DNA of 64,000 nt, taken from NCBI GenBank assembly GCA_030159075.1, contig BROG01000980.1, positions 1 through 64,000 of the forward strand, written 5' to 3'. The DNA is from Atrina japonica (lineage: Eukaryota; Mollusca; Bivalvia; Pterioida; Pinnidae). How positions within the stretch are numbered: position 1 is the stretch's first letter; each line of letters begins with the position of its first letter. The translations under genes were made by a program, and so were the position numbers. This document shows positions 12,135 through 24,365 of this stretch, one piece after another. The notes beneath the pieces were generated by a model. The model was not told where the DNA came from. It searched no databases and saw nothing but the letters and a program-made list of their open reading frames with translations.

Positions 12135-12952
12135 TTAGTTTTCAGATTCCTTTATGACTCTATTGCTTATGGAAAGTCTGTTCAAATTTCTTCTCAGTGA
12201 TGAATCAATTAATACACCCTCAGAAAACGTTTTACGTCTCAATGAAATCGAGATATCGCGAGATTTCCGTCCGCGCAACTGTACATCATTGTCTTCAATT
12301 GACGTAACCGAGCTAACATCAGATACACTTTCACAATCTGAAGTTTCTAAATTAGAACGCAGTTGACTGCAAGTGCAAGAAATAAATTTATTATTCTGTC
12401 CAGCTTTTTTTATTTCGGAGGCAATGTATCTATATTTTTCTTCTAAAGATCGCAAAATAACTTCACTCGCTTTCTCGGGCGTTTTACAATATTTGATATA
12501 AAAAAATATCTTATCCCATGATTGTTTCTTATTAGCAGGATTTAAAGACATTTCCAAAACACTCGAGTCTACGATACTCGCTTGATACAAGTCATCAACG
12601 ACATCTCTGACGTCCACAAAACCGCGGATTTTACAATTTGCACACATATACGGATTGTCACTAGACATTTTTTGTCTTGTTAACGCCTTTTCAATATTGT
12701 TTGCAAGATGTGGTTGGGATGCCATTAGTGATTTACAGAAAATGACACATTTGGAATCATCATATTGATTCAGTTTATACATAAGATACCGTGCTTTGTC
12801 TTTTCTTGTCTGTAAACAGGAAATGCGTTCGAAATCTGATTGGTAGATTGCTTCATCTTGTAACAGATTATCTAATATGTCACTTCCATCAATGTCTAAA
12901 TCATTGATTAAATGCTTATGCTCTTCTTGGACTGCAGCTTTGTAGAACGCAT
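12135..12952 (-). CDS. CARD-domain protein, exon 4 (terminal): tandem CARD-like folds
   Basis: The acceptor TTGTTAATTTCAG ends at 12953 and the stop TAA is at 12137-12135. The exon starts in phase 1 and completes the split codon left by exon 3. In the 411-residue model it supplies residues 140-411. Residues ~150-230 read as a CARD: amphipathic helices including SDILDNLL, then RKDKARYLMYKL, CVIFCKSLM and ANNIEKAL. Residues ~252-322 (VRDVVDDLYQAS, then SWDKIFFYIKYC, ASEVILRSL) look like a second, more diverged CARD. A CxxC pair (MCANCKIR) lies between them. The tail from ~330 is Ser/Arg-rich and probably disordered. CARDs recruit partners by homotypic contact in caspase, NOD and RIG-I-like pathways, so an adaptor role is inferred. 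No catalytic, NACHT or helicase domain is visible. The orthologue was not recognised. Confidence 0.82.
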
Positions 12953-12972
12953 CTGAAATTAACAAGTTACAA

Positions 12973-15900
12973 CAGTAGAAGTAGTAGTAGACGTAGTAGT
13001 AGTGAAAGTAGTAGTAGAGGTAGAAGTAATGAAAGTAGTAGTAGAGGTAGTAGTAGTGAAAGTAGTAGTAGAGGTAGTAGTAGTGAAAGTAGTAGTAGAG
13101 GTAGTAGTAGTGAAAGTAATAGTAGAGGTAGTAGTAGTGAAATTATTAGTAGAGGTAGTAGTAGTGAAAGTAGTAGTAGAGGTAGTAGTAGTGAAAGTAG
13201 TAGTAGAGGTAGTAGTAGTGAAAGTAGTAGTAGTAGTGAAAGTAGTAGTAGAGGTAGTAGTAGTGAAAGTAGTAGTAGAGGTAGTAGTAGTGAAAGTAGT
13301 AGTAGAGGTAGTAGTATTAACAGAAGTAGCAGAAGTGTAATTTGTATTTGAAGTAGTAGTTGTAGTATTTAAAGTTGTAGTAGTAGTAGTAGTAGTAGTA
13401 GTTGTTGTTGTTGTAGTAGTAGTTAAAGTACTGGTAGTAGTAGTAGTAGTTGTTGTTGTAGTAGTTAAATTACCGGTAGTAGTAGTAGTAGTAGTAGTAG
13501 TTAAAGTACTGGTAGTAGTAGTAGTAGTTGTTGTTGTAGTAGTAGTTAAAGTACTGGTAGTAGTAGTAGTAGTAGTTGTTGTTGTAGTAGTAGTTAAAGT
13601 ACTGGTAGTAGTAGTAGTAGTTGTTGTTGTAGTAGTAGTTAAAGTACTGGTAGTAGTAGTAGTAGTAGTTGTTGTTGTAGAAGTAGTTAAAGTACTGGTA
13701 GTAGTAGTACTAGTAGTTGTTGTTGTTGTGGTAGTAGTTAAAGTGCTGGTAGTAGTAGTAGTAGTTGTTGTTGTAGTAGTAGATAAAGTACTGGTAGTAG
13801 TAGTAGTAGTAGTTAAAGTTGTTGTTGTAGTAGTAGTTAAAGTACTGGTAGTAGTAGTAGTAGTTGTTGTTGTTGTAGTAGTAGTTAAAGTACTGGTAGT
13901 AGTAATAGTAGTAGTTGTTTTTGTAGTAGTAGTTAAAGTACTGGTAGTAGTAGTAGTAGTTGTTGTAGTAGTAGTTAAAGTACTTGTAGTAGTAGTAGTA
14001 GTTGTTGTTGTAGTAGTAGTTAAAGTACTGGTACTAGTAGTAGTAGTTGTTGTTGTAGTAGTTAAAGAACTGGTAGTAGTAGTAGTAGTTGTTGTTGTAG
14101 TAGTTAAAGTACTGGTAGTAGTAGTAGTAGTAGTTGTTGTAGTAGTAGTTAAAGTACTGGTAGTAGTAGTAGTTGTTGTTGTTGTAGCAGTAGATAAAGT
14201 ACTGGTAGTAGTAGTAGTAGTTGTTGTTGTAGTAGTAGTTAAAGATCTGGTACTAGTAGTAGTAGTTGTTGTTGTAGTAGTAGTTAAAGTACTGGTAGTA
14301 GTAGTAGTAGTTGTTGTTGTTGTAGTAGTAGTTAAAGTACTGGTAGTAGTAGTAGTAGTTGTTGTTGTAGTAGTAGATAAAGTACTGGTAGTAGTAGTAG
14401 TAGTTGTTGTTGTAGTAGTAGTTAAAGTACTGGTAGTAGTAGTAGTAGTTGTTGTTGTAGTAGTAGATAAAGTACTGGTAGTAGTAGTAGTAGTAGTAGT
14501 TGTTGTTGTTGTAGTAGTAGATAAAGTACTGGTAGTAGTAGTAGTAGTTGTTGTGGTAGTAGTAGTTAAAGTACTAGTAGTAGTAGTAGTTGTTGTTGTA
14601 GTAGTAGTTAAAGTACTGGTAGTAGTAGTAGTAGTAGTAGTTGTTGTTGTAGTAGTAGTTAAAGTACTGGTAGTAGTAGTAGTAGTAGTTGTTGTTGTAG
14701 TAGTAGTTAAAGTACTGGTAGTAGTAGTAGTAGTAGTTGTTGTTGTAGTAGTAGTTAAAGTACTGGTAGTAGTAGTAGTAGTTGTTGTTGTAGTAGTAGA
14801 TAAAGTACTGGTAGGAATAGTAGTAGTTGTTGTTGTTGTAGTAGTAGTTAAAGTACTGGTATTAGTAGTAGTTGTTGTTGTAGTAGTAGTTAAAGTACTG
14901 GTAGTAGTAGTAGTAGTTGTTGTTGTAGTAGTAGTTAAAGTACTGGTAGTAGTAGTAGTTGTTGTTGTTGTAGTAGTAGTTAAAGTACTGATAGTAGTAG
15001 TAGTAGTAGTAGTTGTTGTTGTAGTAGTAGATAAAGTACTGTAGTAGTAGTAGTTGTTGTTGTTGTTGTAGTAGTAGATAAAGTACTTGTAGTAGTAGTA
15101 GTAGTTGTTGTTGTTGTAGTAGTAGATAAAGTACTGGTAGTAGTAGTAGTAGTTGTTGTGGTAGTAGTAGTTAAAGTACTAGTAGTAGTAGTAGTAGTGG
15201 TTGTTGTTGTAGTAGTAGTTAAAGTACTGGTAGTAGTAGTAGTAGTAGTTGTTGTTGTTGTTGTAGTAGTAGTTAAAGTACTGGTAGTAGTAATAGTAAT
15301 AGTAGTAGTAGTAGTAGTTGTTGTTGTAGTAGTAGTTAAAGTACTGGTAGTAGTAGTAGTAGTTGTTGTTGTTAGTTGTTGTAGTAGTAATTAAAGTACT
15401 GGTAGTAGTAGTAGTAGTAGTAGTAGTTGTTGTTGTAGTAGTAGATAAAGTACTGTAGTAGTAGTAGTAGTAGTGTTGTTGTGTTGTAGTAGTAGATAAA
15501 GTACTTGTATAGTAGAAGTAGTAGTAGTTGTTGTTGTTGTTGTAGTAGTAGATAAAGTACTGGGTAGTAGTAGTAGTAGTTGTTGTGGTAGTAGTTAATT
15601 AAAGTACTACTAGTAGTAGTAGTAGTTGTTGTTTGTAGTAGTAGTTAAAGTACTGGTAGTAGTAGTAGTAGTTATTGTTGTAGTAGTAGTAGATAAAGTA
15701 CTGGTAGGAATAGTAGTAGTTGTTGTTGTTGTAGTAGTAGTTAAAGTACTGGTAGTAGTAGTAGTTGTTGTTGTTGTAGTAGTTAAAGTACTGGTAGTAG
15801 TAGTAGTTGTTGTTGTTGTAGTAGTAGATAAAGTACTGGTAGTAGTAGTAGTAGTTGTTGTGGTAGTAGTAGTTAAAGTACTAGTAGTAGTAGTAGTTGT

Positions 15901-16256
15901 TGTTGTAGTAGTAGTTAAAGTACTGGTAGTAGTAGTAGTAGTAGTTATTGTTGTAGTAGTAGATAAAGTACTGGTAGGAATAGTAGTAGTAGTTGTTGTT
16001 GTAGTAGTAGTTAAAGTACTGGTATTAGTAGTAGTTGTTGTTGTAGTAGTAGTTAAAGTACTGGTAGTAGTAGTAGTAGTTGTTGTTGTTGTAGTAGTAG
16101 TTAAAGTACTGGTAGTAGTAGTAGTTGTTGTTGTTGTAGTAGTAGTTAAAGTACTGGTAGTAGTAGTAGTTGTTGTTGTAGTAGTAGTTAAAGTACTGGT
16201 AGTAGTAGTAGTAGTTGTTGTTGTTGTAGTAGTAGTTAAAGTACTGGTAGTAGTAG
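12973..16256. repeat. GTA/GTT compound tandem array (3.3 kb)
   Basis: The first part (12973-13320) repeats GAAAGTAGTAGTAGAGGTA. From about 13370 a ~42-48-bp higher-order unit takes over: GTAGTAGTTAAAGTACTGGT followed by a variable run of GTA and GTT triplets. The unit recurs dozens of times, with length changes mostly in multiples of three. The long Val/Lys-rich open frames in it (13002-13340, 13728-15044, 15158-15394, 15626-16273) result from stop-free triplet repeats and are not genes. Confidence 0.95.
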
Positions 16257-16268
16257 AAGTTTTTAATT
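16257..16268. repeat. L1 target-site duplication, left copy
   Basis: AAGTTTTTAATT sits exactly at the end of the GTA array. The same 12 bases occur at 23040-23051 just after the poly-A tail. The match fixes both ends of the insertion. Confidence 0.8.
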
Positions 16269-16657
16269 TTTAAAAAGTGATTAAATATGGTGGCATGTAC
16301 AGGTCGTCCTTACCTGTCTCTACGTCTTTTGTGTGAATAATTCAGTGATAAGGACTAGAAAGGTAAAATCGACTTTACAGGTTTGAAGGTGGATTCCTGG
16401 CGATCAAAATAATATCAAATACTCAGAAAAAGGTTTAAAAATATTAATGTGTTTTGGAGCAGTATCAAAAACAATAGTATCGATGAGCTGAGTTCACCGC
16501 CTTACGTGTCCACACATATGTGATATCAATAGAGTGCAAGTTTCATATTCTTATTCTGAATTGTTGACTGTGATTCTAGTATATAAAAAAAATAACTATA
16601 CAGTACATAAGACAATTTATCTAAGAAACCCATTTTAAACCAGATCTATATAGTTAA

Positions 16658-17662
16658 ATTATAAAAACAATTAACGAAACAGTTAAGTTAAACGCAACTG
16701 ACAACGCAAATGCTAACAGGCCTAAACGTTACAGAGAAAACTCAAGTTCGTTGTCGGATGAAAGTTTTACTGAAGAATTCCAAAATAAAAATTCAAAACA
16801 AAATGGGAAAAAAGGCAAACAACCGGATAAAAAAGTCAAAACAGACAAAAAACAAATGACACTTCGAAGTGTTTGTGTAACAAATAATAAAAATATTCAA
16901 ATGGACAAGATAGATCTACTTAACGAAAAAGTTGACAAGATATGTCAAATACTTGAAAACGTCGTTAAAGTATCTGATCTTGAAGACAAGCTCGAAAATT
17001 TAGTTACTCGAGAGCAGCTCGACCAGAAAGTAAAGGAAATAAAAAATATATGTACAGCAAGAACAGAGATATTAGAAGGAACAATTCACGACTTAAAATG
17101 TGAAAATGATGAATTAAAAAGACGGATCGCAAATCTAGAAAAATCTCAAAACAAACAAAATGAAAAAATTGAGGCTGCAGTTGCAAAAGCACACTATGCC
17201 TATGAAAAAATAGATGATCTTGAACAACACGAAAGGTTGAATTCTATCAGAATTTACGGTGTAGACGATGATAGACACGAAAATCAAGAAGACACAACTC
17301 AAAAAGTGTTGGAAATTTTAAATTAAAATTTAGGAGTGGAAGTTAAAAGTGAAGACATTGATATTGCTCATAGGCTAGGTGTGTTTAAAACAAATGGAAA
17401 AAGAGGCATTATAGTTAAATTCATCAGGAGAACAGACAAAATAAATATCATGAAATCAAAACGAATTTTGAAAGAAAAAGGTATTTCTATTGTCATCAGA
17501 GAAGACTTAACAGTAAGAAACAGAAAAAAAATCATGGAGATATTGAGTAGTGATGACATCGTTGAAGCGTGGTCGAGAAATGGAAAGATAATGGGAAAAG
17601 ACAAATCTGGGAAAGTTATAACATTCAGATCGGAAACAATATGGCCAAGCCAAAACGTTTAA
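16658..17662 (+). pseudogene. L1 ORF1 (coiled-coil RNA-binding protein), one in-frame stop
   Basis: ORF1 proteins of L1-type elements form coiled-coil trimers that bind element RNA. The frame is open from 16658 but has no ATG before 16853, so the natural start is lost or unclear. A Lys-rich N-terminus is followed by a long coiled coil (about 16900-17230). Next comes the RRM-type core with RLNSIRIYGVDDD, and then, after a TAA at 17324-17326, SEDIDIAHRLGV and GIIVKFIRRTDK in the same frame. The C-terminal domain runs to a stop at 17662. The single internal stop is the only break seen. Domain calls rest on motif recognition. Confidence 0.85.
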
Positions 17663-18722
17663 AAAAATCTTACATATGTAATCCCGAACCAACTGCTAAA
17701 CTCGACAACATCTATCAACTGTATAACATGTTAATATTTATATGTCGCTGATTCTATCACCCCCCAGATCCTCTCCTTTTTGCACTATTTTTTCGTGTAA
17801 ATCTATTACAGTCTATATTTACACATGAGTGGTTCTGGTATGTAACACTCAGCGCATTGACTAATTATATACATGTATCATGTTAACGTAGTTTTGTGTT
17901 AACTGTATATATGTTCTAATATGTGTAAATACAATTTTTTTTATTTCATGTAGTCCAAATATGTCTCGCATAATTACTTTCATTTTTTAAATTATGCCCA
18001 TATAGATGTTATAACTATGATGTTTTTGTCTTTTTTACAATGCACAAATAGATTATATTATAGTGTTACACGGAAATAATCATATGTTTACTATTGAAAT
18101 AAGACGTTTAATATACATCGTGTGAATCCGGAATGATTTCTAAACCGTTATTGAACCTTAATCTTATATTATACCTACTACTTCCGATTTACACTTGTGA
18201 AACGCTAAGGATTAGTTTACGTATTGAAAAGGTAAATCTTAATTTATCCTGTAAAACTTACAAAACAGTTTATATATCATGTCTTTTGATATTCTTTTAT
18301 CGCTCTAAACACGTCGTAAATGAAATTCTTTCAACCTTTTTTAAACAGAAATAATTATTGAATTAAATTATTTAAGTGTAACTTGATGATATGAGGTTTG
18401 TGGACATGTAACATGGTACGTATGCCACATTGATTTATGAATTTGTTGTTGTTGTTTTGTATTCAACTTCTTCACTTCTTCTATAAAGCCAAACTTTCCT
18501 CTTTCATGTACTCTATATCTTTTCTATGTTCTGTCTTTATCGCAAGATCCCCATATGGAATTGTAAACATACATGTACACAATGATAACATAAATAAAGA
18601 CCATAATGTCTTTTTTCTATGCTTTACTAAAACAAACATATTAGTAAACATTTGTAAACCCACTAATGACATAAAGTTTCAAATAAATATTCAAACATAT
18701 ATGTATGATGTAAATCTTAACA

Positions 18723-21700
18723 ATGGATGACACAAACAATATAAGTATATTATCAGTTAATTGTCAAGGTTTGCAAAACAAAGAAAAAAGACATGATGTT
18801 TTTCATTACCTAAAAGACAAAATTTTTTATATATATGCCTTGCAGGATACCCACTTTACAAGGGAACAAGAGTCAAGTATTACTTTAGAATGGGGAAATA
18901 AATGTATTTTCAGCTCCTTTTCATCAAATTCACGTGGTGTAGCCTTTCTTTTTATGAATAATTTTGAATATGAAATCCATAATAAATATAATGATAATCA
19001 GGGTAACTATTGTATTATAGATATAGTCATAAAACAAAATACTAGATTAACTTTAGTTAATTTATATGGCCCAAACACAGACTCACCAAACTTTTATAAA
19101 CACATAGAAAGCAAGATACATGAAATAGGTAACAATAAAGTACTAATTTTTGGTGATTTTAATTTAGTTTTAGATACCAAAAAAGATACACATAATTACA
19201 AACATATAAATAATCCACGAGCAAGAAAAATAGTACTAGACATCATGGAAAATAATAACCTATCAGACCCCTTTAGAGAATTAAACCCAAATATTCAAAG
19301 ATATACATGGAGAAAAAAAAATCCAATAAAACAAGCCAGGCTAGATTTTTTCCTAATAAGTGAAAATATAATTTCAAATGTTAAAAAATGTACTATCTTG
19401 CCTAGTTATCGATCTGATTATTCCATAATCACAATTAATATAAAACTAAACACTTTTAAACAAGGAAAAGCACTATGGAAATTTAATAATTCACTTTTAA
19501 ATTACCATACCTATGTTGAATTAGTTAAAAAAATTATCTTGGAAACAAAAAAACAATATGCATTACCAATATATAACCTGGATAGATTAAATGATATTGA
19601 TAACTCACAAATACAATTCTCAATAAATGACCAACTTTTTTTGGAAACTTTACTAACCGAAATACGTGGAAAAAGTATATCTTATTCATCTTTTATAGTA
19701 AAACAACGCAATACATTGGAAAAACAGCTTATAAAACAAATAGACAAATTAGAGTCAAGTCTAACTTGTAGGTCTACCAATTTTGATGATTTAGAAAATT
19801 TAAAATTACAGTTAGAAAATATACGAAAAGAAAAAATGAAAGGTATTATTTTAAGATCTAAACTCCAATGGTCAGAAGAAGGGGAAAAACCTACAAAATA
19901 CTTCCTATCACTTGAAAGTAAATATTTTTCTTCAAAAATAATATACAGACTGGAAAAAGACAATGGAGAAACAATTTCTGATCAAGATAACATTTTAAAG
20001 GAAGTTGAAATATTCTATAAAAATCTGTTTACAAGTATTAATGGTGAACAACAAGAAAATTTTGATTTAGAAGAAATTTTTAGTAATTGTAATATAAAAA
20101 AGTATCAGATGAGGATAATCTTAAAATACAAGGGGAGATAACTAAACTAGAAGCATTAAATGTTCTTAAAAAAATGAAAAATAACAAAAGTCCTGGTTCT
20201 GATGGTTATACTGTTGAGTTCTTTAAAATGTTTTGGCCTGATATTAGTGATTTTATTATTCGTTCTATCAATGAAGGTTTATAATAAAATGAATATGTCA
20301 ATTACACAAAGACAAGGCATTATAACATGCATCCCAAAAGGAAATAAATCAAAACAAATTTTAAAAAACTGGCGCCCCATAACACTTTTAAATATAATTT
20401 ACAAAATTGCATCTGGATGTATAGCACAGAGAATTAAATTAGTATTAAAAAACATAATCAATGAAGACCAAACAGGTTTTCTTTCAGGTAGATTTTTAGG
20501 AGAAAATATTAGAACAGTTTATGATATTATGAGTTATACTGAACAGAACAATTTACCAGGAATGATATTTTAAATTGATTTTGAGAAGGCTTTTGATTCA
20601 ATATCTTGGAATTTTATAATAAAAGTTTAAAAAAATTTTAATTTCAATAATTCAATAATACAGTGGATAAAAACATTCACAAATAATATATTTTCAAATA
20701 TTAATATGGGAGGTAATCTGTCGAAACTCATTAATATATCTAGAGGATGCCGACAAGGTGACCCAGTATCAAGCTATTTATTTCTTTTGTGTGCAGAAAT
20801 TTTGTCCTTAAAACTTAGAAACAGTAACAAAATTACAGGTATAAAAATTAAAGACACTGAATACATTCTTAGCCAATTTGCAGATGATACAACAATTTTT
20901 CTTGATGGTTCGAAGAATTCCTTAACATCTACACTAGACGAAATTAAATGGTTTGGAAAAATTTCAGGTTTAAAAATAAATCTTGAAAAATCACATGTAA
21001 TTTGGATTGGTTCAAAAATATTCAGTCAAGACAAATATTTAATATGTGAAAGACTATCTTGGAATAAAACAAAATTTGATTTGTTAGGGATTAAATTTGA
21101 TGTTAATTTGGAGAATATGACAACAACCAATTTTATAAATAGTTTTAAAGAAATCGAACAAATGATAAAACAGTGGCAGCGACGTTTTATAACACCTATT
21201 GGTAAAATCACACTCATAAAATCTCTGATGCTGCCTAAGTTCACACACCTATTTCAATCTCTGCCTAACCCAACAGATGATTTTTTCAAAAAATTAAATA
21301 CTTTATTTTTAACTACATATGGGATGGTCCTACTGATAGAATAAAAAGAGAAATTATGATTAAACAATACTCAGAGGGAGGATTAAATATGATACATATA
21401 AAACACTTTGCTTCAGCACTAAAAATCACATGGGTAAAAAGAATGTTAGCAGACAAAAAATGGAAAAATATCTTTTTAAGTGAAACAAACAGTTCAATAA
21501 ATCAAATTATAAATTATGGAAATGAATTTATATTACCTATTATTAAAAAAACAAAAAATCAGTTTTGGAAAGATGTGATGTTATCTTTTATCTTTCTTAA
21601 TCAACAATGTCACAAATATACTCTTATAGATTTTATTAAATATCCGTTATGGTATTCAGATTTAATTCAAATTGATAACAAACCTATTGCCTTTAAACAG

Positions 21701-22529
21701 TGGATAGAAAAAGGAATTCTTTTTGTAAAAGATATTGTTAAACTAGAAAACAACATTTTAACTATATTATCATATGATGATTTTTATGTAAAATATGGTT
21801 TTAAACCCAACTTTATTGAATACCTTGGTATAAGAAATAATATAAAAAATATAAAATTGCTTTTTAAAAAAAAGAAATTGACTAACAATATTACCATAGG
21901 ACCAGAACTACCATTCAATTTATCTGTGATCATGCCCTGTACAAAAGGTACTAAACCTATATATAATAATTCTTGTTAAAACAAAACCGAATACCATTAA
22001 AAGCCAATTAAAATGGGAAAATGAAGTCAATGAAAATAACCTAGATTGGAAAAGAATATATTATTTACCATTTAATATAACAAAAAATCCTAATATACAA
22101 TGGCTACAATACAAAATTAATCATTACATTTTAGCCACAAATAAATATCTCCAAAAAATAAACGTAACAGACAACAATCTATGTGACTTCTGTAAAACTG
22201 AACCAGAAACAATAAAGCATTTATTCTGGAATTGTCCCAAAACAAAGCAGCTGATTTTAGAAATAAAATTATGGATTAATAGATCTTTAAATTTGAATAT
22301 AACATATACAGAACTAGACATGATATTTGGAATTATTGAAAAGTCACAAAACTATGAAACACTTAATCTAATTATTTTTACATTGAAAAAATATATATAC
22401 TTAACCAAAAATAAACAAAAAGAATTATCTTGCAACAAAGCCAAAGTAGCTATCATAAATATGATAAAAATAGAATCATTAAAAACTAAATCTCCAATAG
22501 ATATTGAACTATTTAAAAGATTAGTCTAG
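18723..22529 (+). pseudogene. L1/Tx1-like ORF2 (endonuclease and reverse transcriptase), broken
   Basis: ORF2 normally nicks target DNA and primes reverse transcription. The APE-type endonuclease is first: LSVNCQGL, ALQDTHF, NLYGPNTDSP, GDFNLVLD, ARLDFFLIS. The catalytic SDH is SDY (H to Y), so nicking is probably lost. The RT follows: NKSPGSDGYTVEFF, GIITCIPKGN, NWRPITLLN, DQTGFLSGRF, DFEKAFDS, GCRQGDPVS and the intact catalytic SQFADDT. A C-terminal Cys-His knuckle (CDFC...HLFWNC) precedes the stop. Breaks: frameshift near 20100, another with stops at 20282-20287, stops at 20571-20573 and 20628-20630, frameshifts near 21310 and 21970. The total span (~1,268 codons) matches an intact ORF2, so damage is by point changes, not truncation. 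Confidence 0.9.
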
Positions 22530-22801
22530 AAATGCATACTATTTATTATATAATAAATAAATATATAACCAAAATATCTAGTATACATAAATACCTTGGA
22601 ATTTAGAAAAGAAAAATAAGACCACCAAACTAACAATCCCTTTCCCTGTTAGCTGACACCCCTACACCTCATCTCTATCACATTGTGTGTGTAGGTGTGT
22701 GTGGATCTGCATATAAAATGTGGTCTTTTCTGTTTTTCTGTAGTTATACATTGTATTTCAAGGGATCATTGTGTTATTCCTTTCATTTTTGTTTGTTTAT
22801 T

Positions 22802-22926
<125 letters not shown>

Positions 22927-23039
22927 TTTGGTCAGTTATACATATGAAGTCCTCATACTCCCTAGCCAGGTGGAGTTGTAGAGATTGATGTAAAATCCTG
23001 GCCAAAATACCACAATAAAAAAAAAAAAAAAAAAAGAAA

Positions 23040-23051
23040 AAGTTTTTAATT
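23040..23051. repeat. L1 target-site duplication, right copy
   Basis: AAGTTTTTAATT follows the A-rich tail and matches 16257-16268. It lies just inside intron 3, 9 bases from the donor at 23060. Confidence 0.8.
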
Positions 23052-23060
23052 GTGTCTTAC

Positions 23061-23322
23061 GTTCTGAACTTTCAACATTCCTAGGAACCGCTTCTGCTTT
23101 CGACGATTTCCGCTTTTTAGATCCAAACCGTTTCTTGATTGATTTAGAGACATGCGCTTCACGGCTTTTCTTTCCTGTATTTTCGTGTACAGTTTTATCA
23201 ACTCTATTTACTAGCATCAAATTAATAGTGTCCAATATTTTGTCCATTTTCATTTCAATTTTTGATAATTTCTGTTCAACATTTTCCATTCTAGCGATGA
23301 TATTTGAGTAAATGGAAGGCAT
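23061..23322 (-). CDS. CARD-domain protein, exon 3: coiled coil and basic tract
   Basis: The acceptor TTTATTGTGCAG ends at 23323 and the donor GAAC|GTAAGA falls at 23061/23060. Length is 262 bp, entered in phase 0 and left in phase 1, which fits exon 4. It supplies residues 53-139 of the model. The start (MPSIYSNIIARMENVEQKL) runs into a heptad-like helix to about residue 95, predicting oligomerisation. Residues ~103-127 are Lys/Arg-rich (SIKKRFGSKKRKSSK) and resemble a nuclear localisation or nucleic-acid-binding tract. A poly-T-encoded extension beyond the donor comes from the L1 tail and is not coding. Confidence 0.78.
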
Positions 23323-23644
23323 CTGCACAATAAACATGCAACTAAATAATAATGATAATAGTAAATGACAATAATTATTTTGATTATAGTCAAAGTAATG
23401 ATGATAATATTAATAATAATTGTAATAACGATAAGCCCAAAAATATTATTGCGAATCAGTTTTGTGTGTTTATTTATAGAATCAGAAAGTTTCAATAAAA
23501 ATTATGTCGTATCATATTCACAGTAGTTACTTCTTACAGTAAGTAGGTTCTTATACCTGATGGAATATAACATTCTTATGCCTGTTCATACTAAAAGTAG
23601 GAAAATCGAAATTTGTTTTGGTAAACACAGCTAATACCCTTTTA

Positions 23645-23646
23645 AA

Positions 23647-23684
<38 letters not shown>

Positions 23685-23743
23685 CACGCGCGCACACACA
23701 CACACACGCGCACACACACAACACACACACACACACACACACA
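23645..23743. repeat. (CA)n/(CG)n microsatellite
   Basis: Alternating CA and CG dinucleotides, followed by a short TA run, within intron 2 of the CARD gene. Purine-pyrimidine alternation of this kind can adopt Z-DNA (inference). Confidence 0.9.
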
Positions 23744-23786
23744 GATATATATATATATATTCGAGGTTAACAGATGAAATATATAC

Positions 23787-23873
23787 CTTATGTTGGCCTA
23801 TACTCTCTGTGGTTTTTGCGGGTAAACCCTCCTCCATGATTTCGACACAGTTGTAAACTGATGGAAGCCTAGC
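23787..23873 (-). CDS. CARD-domain protein, exon 2
   Basis: An 87-bp exon (29 codons, phase 0 at both ends) between acceptor TTTTGTAG (ends 23874) and donor CATAAG|GTATAT. It encodes residues 24-52, starting ARLPSVYNCVEIMEEGLP. The beginning resembles that of exon 3 (LPSVYNCVE against MPSIYSNII), hinting at an internal duplication. It also contains an in-frame ATG that could serve as an alternative start. The call rests on splice-site quality and phase. Confidence 0.6.
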
Positions 23874-24068
23874 CTACAAAATATGATTAGTATATAATAT
23901 TTACATTCACCGGTTACATCAAATAACGAAAATATCATTAAACCCGTAAATGTAAATAAAAATTACTACATATAACACATAGTAATGCGGCAAATAGTAA
24001 GTGAAATGCTGGTTGTTTTGACGCAAGTTTAAAAGATCAATATCACTTCCGTTATATCGATGGCTTAC

Positions 24069-24137
24069 CATCCTTTTTCCGGTTGAAAAACACGTTTTAA
24101 AACAATTACTTTTTAATGATAAAGCACACATAGTCAT
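24069..24137 (-). CDS. CARD-domain protein, exon 1 (putative start)
   Basis: The frame opens with ATG ACT ATG at 24137, preceded by an in-frame TAA (24150-24152), and runs 23 codons (ending STGKRM) to donor ATG|GTAAGC at 24069/24068. It ends in phase 0, matching exon 2. The last codon is itself an ATG placed exactly at the splice junction, so translation could also begin there. No promoter motif was recognised upstream, where a long (AT)n tract lies. Confidence 0.55.
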
Positions 24138-24227
24138 ATTCTGTCTACATTACACTTTGACTGGTAAATTTACGATATGAGATTCAATGTTACGTATGGT
24201 TTTTACAATATGCATAATGTATACGGG

Positions 24228-24232
<5 letters not shown>

Positions 24233-24301
<69 letters not shown>
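24233..24301. repeat. (AT)n microsatellite
   Basis: About 34 AT units, just upstream of the putative first exon of the CARD gene. Confidence 0.95.
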
Positions 24302-24303
<2 letters not shown>

Positions 24304-24365
24304 ATTATCACTTTACCAAACGATATTATTCTACAATTTGTATGATTTAGTAGTAGTGAATTGGT

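Noticed and set aside
13002..16273. Long Val/Lys-rich open frames of up to 438 codons
   Set aside because: They are stop-free readings of a GTA/GTT triplet array and lie in an intron, on the strand opposite to the gene.
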